Shown here: piece after piece, positions 7,488 to 13,812 of the stretch
How the letters are laid out: every line of letters begins with the position of its first letter
How positions within the stretch are numbered: position 1 is the stretch's first letter
DNA from: JAAUTS01 sp038250235
Lineage (GTDB): Bacteria > Verrucomicrobiota > Verrucomicrobiia > Methylacidiphilales > JAAUTS01
Assembly (NCBI GenBank): GCA_038250235.1
Contig: JBBSCO010000028.1
Coordinates: forward strand, 1 to 36,153
Reading direction: 5' to 3'
DNA: 36,153 bases
Position numbers and translations under genes: made by a program
The notes under the pieces: model-generated
Told to the model about the DNA's origin: nothing
What the model saw: the letters and a program-made list of their open reading frames with translations, nothing else
Databases searched by the model: none

Positions 7488-7840
7488 GGTGGAGGCGGCG
7501 GGACTCGAACCCGCGTCCTGTATGATAAGTTCAACTGCTTCTACAAGCTTAGGGATTGTTTTATTCTCAAAGTCCGGGTTGCGCAATCCCGCGCCCCGTC
7601 CTTCCAGCCACCACATTGATTCACCGTATAGGGTCGGTCACTCACCCTGCACGTTGTCCAACTAATTTCGCCATTATCCCCCAGTTGGAGTCAGAGTAAT
7701 GACGTCACAGCACTTTAGGCCGCGAGGGCTAATTCTTCGTTAGCTTTTATGTTTTGAACCGGATTTTTAACGAGGCCAACCAGTTCAGTCCTCGGCTTGC
7801 CACAGGAGCCCATTTCAAACAGTCGAAACCGAGCGCCCCC
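7488..7840 (-). ncRNA. ssrA: tmRNA (transfer-messenger RNA)
   Basis: The RNA rescues ribosomes stalled on broken mRNAs. The 5' end reads GGGGGCGCUCGGUUUCGACU, and the 3' end has the T-arm GGGUUCGAGUCCC followed by GCCGCCUCC and A. The 7-bp acceptor stem GGGGGCG (7834-7840) / CGCCUCC (7491-7497) pairs fully with one G-U. The tag frame at 7715-7744 is GCU AAC GAA GAA UUA GCC CUC GCG GCC UAA, giving ANEELALAA, with the conserved ALAA proteolysis end. After the discriminator A (7490) the DNA reads CCC rather than CCA, so the terminal A must be added after processing. Two protein-like frames through this segment are artefacts. Confidence 0.95.
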
Positions 7841-7920
7841 TGAATATCACGTCCATGTCATTTCTGGCATTGGCGTAATGAATAAACATACTTAGGATAA
7901 TCCAAAGGACAATACCCAAT

Positions 7921-8817
7921 ATGCGATATCCCCTGTTGATGATTTTTTTCCTGGCCTCCGGCCTTCTTTCTCAGAGAGGTCTGCAGGCCCAGGCCGTATT
8001 GGAGCCTTCTCTGGGAGTTTCGTTCCCGCTGAAAGAGGATAAAACTGGGTTGGTGCTTACCTCTGGTGTGTTGATCAACATGAATGATCTTCTTCCTGCG
8101 GGAACCGTTCTACACAAGCTCTTTCCCAAGCCCAAAAAAGACGATAAAGATGTCAAAACCCGCAAGATCAAGGAGTACGACACGGGGAAATATCAGGTGA
8201 AACAACGCCTGGCGATTGAAAATCTGGAAAATGACCTGGATAAGTCGGCCATGATCAAAGCCGTGGAAGACCGTGCCGGAGGCGATGCCATGACCAGTGA
8301 GCTGAAATTCCGGGCGATGTTGCACCGGATGAATATCGAAGATTATTACCTGGCTTATGACCTACCGGGTGCAAAGGAACGCAGAATCGGGCAGTTTGAT
8401 TATCCAGAGGGACTTTTTTTGGGTGAACAAAACGGTAAAATTATCGTGCTCTCCGTTGCGAATGAATCCCTGGCCCAGAAAATCGGGATTGAACCGGGAT
8501 CCCGGATAACGGCGATGAACGGCAAAGACCTGTTATCGCTGGACGATTTTCGTGCCCGCTATTTCACTGAAAAAGAAGGGAAGAAGGCGGCAGGTGGAAC
8601 CTTAAGCATGTCGGTCGTGCCTCCGGGCCAGACTGAGGCGAGGGAGCTTGTATTCAAAGTCAGGCGTTCGCTCAATAACACGGACGACATCATGTCTGAT
8701 TTCAACTCTGACACGGATAAGAAAGGGGGGTCGCCGGAAAGGGTTCTGCCCCAGACCCAAAAGCCGCCGAAGCCAACCCCGGATCCTGACGAGGTGGTTA
8801 TCCCGCTTATCCCGTGA
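7921..8817 (+). CDS. Exported PDZ-domain protein
   Basis: A 298-residue protein with a signal peptide (MRYPLLMIFFLASGLLSQ, cleavage probably near QAQA). The central charged region (about 70-130) has no recognised fold. Around residues 170-247 lies a PDZ-like domain: GLFLGEQNGKIIVLSVANES then IEPGSRITAMNGKDLLSLDD, with the usual P-G-[SD]-x-I-x-x-x-[ND]-G core. The C-terminal tail is proline-rich (TQKPPKPTPDPDEVVIPL). No protease catalytic motif is present, so it is probably a periplasmic scaffold or binding protein. AGGA about ten bases upstream of the ATG may serve as a ribosome-binding site. It is divergent from ssrA. Confidence 0.75.
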   Translation: MRYPLLMIFFLASGLLSQRGLQAQAVLEPSLGVSFPLKEDKTGLVLTSGVLINMNDLLPAGTVLHKLFPKPKKDDKDVKTRKIKEYDTGKYQVKQRLAIENLENDLDKSAMIKAVEDRAGGDAMTSELKFRAMLHRMNIEDYYLAYDLPGAKERRIGQFDYPEGLFLGEQNGKIIVLSVANESLAQKIGIEPGSRITAMNGKDLLSLDDFRARYFTEKEGKKAAGGTLSMSVVPPGQTEARELVFKVRRSLNNTDDIMSDFNSDTDKKGGSPERVLPQTQKPPKPTPDPDEVVIPLIP

Positions 8818-8941
8818 AGTGGGTATTGAAGATGGTGATAAAGATAGCAAAGAAGATGACAGCGATCACCGCCGCGGCAACGCTTACTATGGCTTCCAGC
8901 TTGTTACATTCTTTTTTGAAAGAGTCCTGTGTTTCGCCCAT
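8807..8941 (-). CDS. Small single-pass membrane protein (44 residues)
   Basis: The minus strand encodes MGETQDSFKKECNKLEAI followed by a 20-residue-class hydrophobic helix (VSVAAAVIAVIFFAIFITIF) and a short tail NTHFTG before TAA. A charged amphipathic N-terminus joined to one membrane helix is typical of real small membrane proteins. Almost the whole gene sits between the PDZ and methyltransferase genes, overlapping the former by 11 bases tail to tail. The plus-strand translation of the same DNA is low-complexity and lacks family features. No homologue is recognised. A weak GGAT lies just upstream of the ATG. Confidence 0.5.
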   Translation of the reverse strand: MGETQDSFKKECNKLEAIVSVAAAVIAVIFFAIFITIFNTHFTG

Positions 8942-8986
8942 TTATCCAGTTTAAGCAAAGGGAGCCTTCGGGCAATTATTTTCGTC

Positions 8987-10009
8987 ATGCAAGCAGCACC
9001 TTTACCGGAAAGATTTGAGCAGTTCATGGCCCGTGCGCTTCATGATTCCAGTGTCGGCTATTACAGTCAGCGGGTGCGCACGGTGGGGCGGGAGGGGGAT
9101 TTTTCCACAGCATCCACGTTGTTGCCCGGCTTGGGCAGGGCGGTTGCCTCCTGGATTCTTGAAAAAGCCGGAGGTCCCGGAATGGGAAAACCTGTCCATG
9201 TCATTGAGGTTGGTGGAGGAACCGGTGCCCTGATGCAAGGGGTGTTGAAATCGCTGGGTTGGTGGGGCCGGAGAAAGTTCCGGTTTCATTCCGTGGAGGG
9301 TTCTGTTCCTTTGCGGAAGGAACAGAGAGAACGGCTGAAGGCTTATGGTGTTGAATGGCATGAGACGATGGTGGCGGCTTTGAAGCATTCTGGCGGCTGC
9401 GCCCTGATTTATTCAAACGAACTGGTGGATGCTTTTCCCTGTATGGTTATGGGTTTTCAGGAAGGTGTGTGGCAGGAGCTTTGTCTTGAGTGGGAGGGAA
9501 AAGAAGCGGTTGAGGTTTGGAGGAAGGCCGGGGAGACCATGGATTGGGATGCTGCGGTCCTGGAAGACATTGAAGAAATTTGTCCCCGACCCCGATCCGG
9601 ACAACGTCTGGAGATCCCCCGCTGCTATCGACTGTGGATGGAGCAGTGGTTGCCGCACTGGAAGAAAGGAAATATGCTAACCATCGATTATGGTGATAAG
9701 TCCGGCGGGTTGCTGAAGCGGCATCCCTATGGAAGTCTGCGGGCGTATTTCAGACACCTCCGTTTGGAGGGTGCGGAAATCTATCGCCGGGTCGGCAGCC
9801 AGGACATCACCTATGATGTGAATTTTTCCTTACTGGAGGCGTGGGGAAGAAAATCGGGACTACGAGTGGTGTCCTGCCAAAGCCAAACCCAGTTTCTGGC
9901 CGCGTATGGGCAGGAAGTGATTCAGGATTCCAAGGCCTACGAAGCCCAGAACTGTTTTTTGATTTTGGATCAGGAACGCCGGTTCGGGAGTGGGGCCGGG
10001 AATCTTTAA
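8987..10009 (+). CDS. SAM-dependent methyltransferase of the MidA/NDUFAF7 family
   Basis: The 340-residue protein starts at the ATG at 8987; the open frame upstream (to 8648) is out of family and overlaps the PDZ gene. The N-terminus FEQFMARALHDSSVGYYSQR and VGREGDFSTAS (about 33-43) match the COG1565 family start. The SAM-binding loop is VIEVGGGTGALMQG (about 72-85), and SNELVDAFP follows, also conserved. In mitochondria the family member NDUFAF7 methylates an arginine of complex I. The bacterial substrate is not established. The gene stands alone, convergent with the PagL-like gene 50 bases downstream. Confidence 0.85.
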   Translation: MQAAPLPERFEQFMARALHDSSVGYYSQRVRTVGREGDFSTASTLLPGLGRAVASWILEKAGGPGMGKPVHVIEVGGGTGALMQGVLKSLGWWGRRKFRFHSVEGSVPLRKEQRERLKAYGVEWHETMVAALKHSGGCALIYSNELVDAFPCMVMGFQEGVWQELCLEWEGKEAVEVWRKAGETMDWDAAVLEDIEEICPRPRSGQRLEIPRCYRLWMEQWLPHWKKGNMLTIDYGDKSGGLLKRHPYGSLRAYFRHLRLEGAEIYRRVGSQDITYDVNFSLLEAWGRKSGLRVVSCQSQTQFLAAYGQEVIQDSKAYEAQNCFLILDQERRFGSGAGNL

Positions 10010-10059
10010 TGGAGAGTCAGGATCGGGGCTGACGCTTCCAAACATCCAAGCGATAAGAA

Positions 10060-10752
10060 TTACTCCCAGAGCTTTTCGAAAAAGTAGGTGGCACCGAGGA
10101 AACCGCCGATGGCGTTGATCCCGGAATTGCGATCGGCCAGGTTGGCATTGGAAATGTGGTGAAACATGGCTTCCAGGTCAATGGACCAGTCATCTGCCAC
10201 CAGGTATTTCAGACCGATGCTGGCCTGGGGTGTGAATTCAAGGGCCTGACCGATGGCTTTCTGGCTGCGATCCTCATAGGCATCCGTATAGACAATCCCG
10301 ATTCCGCCTTGAACGTAGGGTATGACTTTCCAGCCGGGCTGGACAAAGTTGTAACGGAGGAGGGCGGTGGGTCCGATGAAAAGATTGCCGCTCCCTTCAA
10401 AAAGGAAGCTGCCGGAGAGTTCCGCGATGGCTTCCACGTTGCCGCTGAAAAAGCCATCGCCGGAGGGAGTGTTCAGCATCCAACCGAGCCGGAGATTGGT
10501 CTGGGAATAGTTGTAGGTGGGAACATCGGGTCCGACCGAGTTTGTGCTGAAGAGGGCACCAGTGACAAGCTGAAGGGAAATACGGTCTTCGGTGTAACGT
10601 GGTGAGGCACCTGCTTTGACATCGGTCAGGATTTCCTGGGAAAGATCCTTCCCGCTTGAGGCGGGTGAAACATCGGCCTGGAGGGATGGAAAGGAAAGGG
10701 CGAGCAGAATGATCTTCAACAGCGCGATTTTTCGGATTCGGGTAGTTTTCAT
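10060..10752 (-). CDS. PagL-like acyloxyacyl hydrolase family outer-membrane protein
   Basis: A 230-residue protein with a signal peptide (LLKIILLALSFPSLQA, cut near residue 26). Alternating beta strands ending in an aromatic C-terminus (FLGATYFFEKLWE) suit an eight-stranded outer-membrane barrel. Near the C-terminus, MFHHISNANLADRNSG (196-211) carries the H-x-S-N-A motif of lipid A 3-O-deacylases, with His199 and Ser201 as candidate catalytic residues. The following G-I-N has no Glu at the position where many PagL sequences show G-E-N, so activity is uncertain. The expected role would be trimming of acyl chains from lipid A; a purely structural barrel is the alternative. Confidence 0.7.
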   Translation of the reverse strand: MKTTRIRKIALLKIILLALSFPSLQADVSPASSGKDLSQEILTDVKAGASPRYTEDRISLQLVTGALFSTNSVGPDVPTYNYSQTNLRLGWMLNTPSGDGFFSGNVEAIAELSGSFLFEGSGNLFIGPTALLRYNFVQPGWKVIPYVQGGIGIVYTDAYEDRSQKAIGQALEFTPQASIGLKYLVADDWSIDLEAMFHHISNANLADRNSGINAIGGFLGATYFFEKLWE

Positions 10753-10778
10753 AAAGAGCTCTTTTGACTTGCCAAGCT

Positions 10779-11201
10779 TTATCGAAAAGACGGCGGAGAG
10801 TCAAGGTAGCTCTGCAAAATAACAACGGCGGAGGAGGAGTCGATGACCGAGCGCTGTTGTTTCTGGTTTTTTCCGGCTTCCTGCAGGCGGCGCTGGGCTT
10901 CGACGGTTGAGAGGCGTTCATCAATGGTTTTGATCGGGACGATCAGCAAATCCTGAAGACGCCGGGAAAAATCGAGTGCTTTTTCCGATGAAGGCCCATA
11001 ACTGCCGTCCATGTTGCGTGGAATTCCGATAAGGATCATGATGACTTCTTTTGCCCTGACAATGGTTTTGATTTTATCGACGAAGTCTTTGAAGGGTGTG
11101 GCATCAAGGAATGGATGGGGTGAAGCCAAGCTCATGGTTGGATCGCTAAGGGCAATCCCAATTCGTTTGGTTCCGAAGTCGAGGGCGAGTATACGGCTCA
11201 T
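10779..11201 (-). CDS. ruvX: RuvX/YqgF family pre-16S rRNA nuclease / Holliday junction resolvase
   Basis: A 140-residue RNase H-fold protein. The three acidic positions of the family are visible: Asp8 in LALDFGTKRIGIALSD, Glu95 in IKTIDERLSTVEAQ, and Asp121 in VIDSSSAVVILQSYLD. The length is typical. YqgF proteins mature the 5' end of 16S rRNA in E. coli, and the family is also predicted to resolve Holliday junctions. It is the last gene of the birA-coaX-trpA-ruvX cluster. Its ATG overlaps the trpA stop by four bases (ATGA). Confidence 0.93.
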   Translation of the reverse strand: MSRILALDFGTKRIGIALSDPTMSLASPHPFLDATPFKDFVDKIKTIVRAKEVIMILIGIPRNMDGSYGPSSEKALDFSRRLQDLLIVPIKTIDERLSTVEAQRRLQEAGKNQKQQRSVIDSSSAVVILQSYLDSPPSFR

Positions 11202-11992
11202 TTTTGGTGCACGGCTATTGCCAGGGGTTGGACGAAGTTCTGGACACGTCGGGGGAGATCCGGAGAGGTGAGATTTTCGGCGATCGTGTTGACGATGGCA
11301 CTGCCAACGACGACGCCATCGGCGAGGTCTGCCACAAAGCGGGCCTGCTCTGGGTTGGAAATGCCGAATCCGACACAGACAGGCAGTTTGGTGCTTTGGT
11401 GGATACTTTGGAGGGGTTTGGCGATATTATCGGGCAGTCCGGACTGCATGCCTGTCACGCCTTCGCGGGAGACGTAATAAATGAAACCAGTGCTGCTTTT
11501 GACGATCCGTTGCATGCGTTCGCAAGGTGTGGTGGGCGCGATAAGGGAGATGCGGCAGAGAGGGCTTCCGGCGACCCACTCATTTTCGGCTTCCTCTGGT
11601 GGCAGATCCAGAATGAGGACACCGTCAGCTCCAACGGATTCCGCAGTTTTAAGGAAGGTGCTGACGCCGTGGCTGAAGACGGGGTTGAAATAAGTGAAGA
11701 GGACGAGGGGGATGGAGGATTTTTTCCGGATGTTTTCGATGAGTTTGAAAATACCGGCGAGGCTGGTGCCGTTGTTGAGGGCGCGCTGGGCTCCGAGTTG
11801 ATTGACCACGCCATCCGCGAGGGGATCAGAAAAGGGGATGCCTAGTTCAATGATATCGGCTCCGGCCTGCTCCAAGGCGAGCACGATATCAAGTGTGGCT
11901 TCGAGACTGGGATCCCCCGCGACGACATAAGCGACAAAGGCTTTGGAGTTGGCGCAACGCAGCTGTTGGAAGCAGTGGTCGATACGGTTCAT
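11198..11992 (-). CDS. trpA: Tryptophan synthase alpha subunit
   Basis: A 264-residue TIM-barrel enzyme that cleaves indole-3-glycerol phosphate to indole and glyceraldehyde 3-phosphate for the beta subunit. The catalytic residues fall at their classical numbers: Glu49 in DIIELGIPFSDP and Asp60 in PLADG. FIYYVSREGVTG and the phosphate loop CVGFGISNPEQA are also conserved. The trpB gene and all other trp genes are absent from the window, so this copy is detached from a standard trp operon. It is coupled by four-base overlaps to coaX upstream and ruvX downstream. Confidence 0.95.
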   Translation of the reverse strand: MNRIDHCFQQLRCANSKAFVAYVVAGDPSLEATLDIVLALEQAGADIIELGIPFSDPLADGVVNQLGAQRALNNGTSLAGIFKLIENIRKKSSIPLVLFTYFNPVFSHGVSTFLKTAESVGADGVLILDLPPEEAENEWVAGSPLCRISLIAPTTPCERMQRIVKSSTGFIYYVSREGVTGMQSGLPDNIAKPLQSIHQSTKLPVCVGFGISNPEQARFVADLADGVVVGSAIVNTIAENLTSPDLPRRVQNFVQPLAIAVHQK

Positions 11993-12735
11993 GGCAGGGA
12001 TAGCTGGTAAAGGCGGGTGAACTGCAAGCCTTGAAGGGTCAGAAGCGGGTTGACGCAGGATACCTCCGGCATGGTCCGGGCGATTAGAGCGGCGTGTCCT
12101 CCGGTGGCGATGACGGTAAGTTTCCTGGTCTTGAGTTCCTTGCGGATGGATAGAAGAATTTCACGGATAAGGCCGCGGTAGCCAGTGATGGCACCGACCT
12201 GCATGGCCTCAACGGTGCTTTTGGCGATGCTGCGGCGTGGACGGCGCAGTTTAATTCTGGGCAGGAGGGCCGTTTTTTCATGCAGGTAATCGGTCATGGC
12301 ATTAAGTCCGGGCGCGATAACGCCCCCGAGATATTCCCTGCGCGTGGAAATGATGTCAAACGTAACAGCAGTGCCAAAATCGATGACAACGGCGGGTAGA
12401 AGATATAGTTCGGCGGCGGCAACGGAATTGGCCAGGCGGTCTGCTCCGATCGTTTCCGGTTTTGGGTAGCGAATACGGATGGGCAGTTTCAAGCTGTTGC
12501 TGAGGAAACTAAGATGCTCCGCGGGAAAGTTGCTGCGGATCATGACTGTTTTGGCGGGAACGACGGAGGCAACAATGATGTGCCCGGGTTGATGGGTGTT
12601 GATCCATTTCCGCAAAAGTGCGGCGGAAAGGCGGGGCGTTTCCACTGTGGCGGCCTTCCGCACGGTGCTGCCCTGACCCAGGCCGACCTTGGTCCAAGAG
12701 TTGCTGATATCGATGAGGAGATTGGGCTTTTTCAT
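11989..12735 (-). CDS. coaX: Type III pantothenate kinase
   Basis: A 248-residue kinase of the ASKHA fold that phosphorylates pantothenate in the first step of coenzyme A synthesis. The phosphate-binding start is LLIDISNSWTKVG with Asp9 conserved; the usual G-N-T is S-N-S. Next comes ETIGADRLANSVAAAEL (GADR 97-100), then VVIDFGTAVTFD (Asp119) and YLGGVIAPGLNAM, all hallmarks of CoaX. Overlaps of four bases link it to birA upstream and trpA downstream. BirA-CoaX neighbourhood or fusion is known in other bacteria, which supports both calls. Confidence 0.93.
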   Translation of the reverse strand: MKKPNLLIDISNSWTKVGLGQGSTVRKAATVETPRLSAALLRKWINTHQPGHIIVASVVPAKTVMIRSNFPAEHLSFLSNSLKLPIRIRYPKPETIGADRLANSVAAAELYLLPAVVIDFGTAVTFDIISTRREYLGGVIAPGLNAMTDYLHEKTALLPRIKLRRPRRSIAKSTVEAMQVGAITGYRGLIREILLSIRKELKTRKLTVIATGGHAALIARTMPEVSCVNPLLTLQGLQFTRLYQLSLP

Positions 12736-13697
12736 GGCAGAATTTCGCCGGTGTGGATGATTTCAAGAGTTCCTGAAGCGTGGCGGAAGAGCAGGGCACC
12801 ATCCTCATCCATGTCCATCATTTGTCCGGTGATAATTTGTCCTCTGAGCTGCATGGTAATGGATTGTCCCATGTTCAGGCAATGGGCTTTCCATTCATCA
12901 CGGACGGCATCCCAGGTTTCCAACTGCACCTGGTGAAACTGGTTCAAAAATTCCAGGAGAAGATCGATGCGCCGTAGTTTGTTTCCGCCAGCCAAGGCCA
13001 GGGAACCAGCGATTGATTGCAGCTCCTGCGGGAAATCCTTGAGTTGATGATGGATGTTGCAGCCAATACCGACAATGGCGTAGCGGAGGGTTGTTCCTTC
13101 AAGATGGGCTTCGGCCAGAATGCCGGCAATTTTTTTGCCTTTGTAGAGCAAATCGTTGGGCCATTTGATATCGGCGTGGATGTGGCATTGTTTCCGGATG
13201 GAGCGATGGAGAGCCAGACAACTTTGGATGGTCAGGCGCTGGGTTTGCAGATGAGGAATCTCCGGACGCAAGAGCAGGGACATCCAGAGACCCAGGCGCG
13301 GACTGGAATTCCATGCGCGTCCCTGTCTGCCCCTGCCGTGGGTTTGGGTTTCGGCAAGAATGAGCAGGGGACCAGGATGGCCCTCCCGTCCGTGGCGGTG
13401 GGCAAGATCGTTGGTGGAGCGGGTTTCGTTGAAAACCAAGACAGACAGGCCAGGAATCTTTTCCCCCAGCCTGGCCAGGATCTCATCAGCAATAAGAACA
13501 TCGGCCGCTCCGCGCAGGCTGTAGCCTTTGTGCGGATGCAATTCAATATCGTAACCGACGAGTTGAAGTTTCCCGATGCGGAGCTGTAGATCGCTTTCGC
13601 TCAGCCGGGCCCGCTGCGCCAGCGTTGCCGGTGAGAGGGCCTCCGGGGCCGCTTCAAAAAGCAGTTGGAGTAGTTTGACATCCGGGCTCAAGGACAT
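12732..13697 (-). CDS. birA: Bifunctional biotin ligase / repressor
   Basis: A 321-residue protein. Residues 1-62 form a winged helix-turn-helix (LSPATLAQRARLSESDLQLR, then GYDIELHPHKGYSLR). The catalytic domain carries the biotinyl-AMP loop GRGRQGR (121-127), LGLWMSLLLRP, and IKWPNDLLYKGKKIAGILAE (KWPND 178-182, Lys188/189). A small SH3-like C-terminal domain follows. It transfers biotin to the acetyl-CoA carboxylase carrier protein. The N-terminal domain implies that it may also repress biotin genes, though none lie nearby. It is the first gene of the birA-coaX-trpA-ruvX cluster, and 115 bases separate it from the next minus-strand gene upstream. Confidence 0.93.
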   Translation of the reverse strand: MSLSPDVKLLQLLFEAAPEALSPATLAQRARLSESDLQLRIGKLQLVGYDIELHPHKGYSLRGAADVLIADEILARLGEKIPGLSVLVFNETRSTNDLAHRHGREGHPGPLLILAETQTHGRGRQGRAWNSSPRLGLWMSLLLRPEIPHLQTQRLTIQSCLALHRSIRKQCHIHADIKWPNDLLYKGKKIAGILAEAHLEGTTLRYAIVGIGCNIHHQLKDFPQELQSIAGSLALAGGNKLRRIDLLLEFLNQFHQVQLETWDAVRDEWKAHCLNMGQSITMQLRGQIITGQMMDMDEDGALLFRHASGTLEIIHTGEILP

Positions 13698-13812
13698 GAT
13701 TAGAAAAGGAGGAAGCCATTAGGGCAATCACGAATTGTGCGAATGCGGGTGAATTGGGCGCGTTTGGTCAGGCCGGACATGGAGAATAACCAGAGCCCTC
13801 ACCTGGGGGTTT

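Noticed and set aside
7353..7616. Minus-strand protein frame of 87 codons
   Set aside because: It runs through the tmRNA 3' half and its terminator. The RNA explains the conservation.
8648..8986. N-terminal extension of the MidA-like methyltransferase
   Set aside because: Arg/Ser-rich sequence overlapping the PDZ gene; the family N-terminus begins at 8987.
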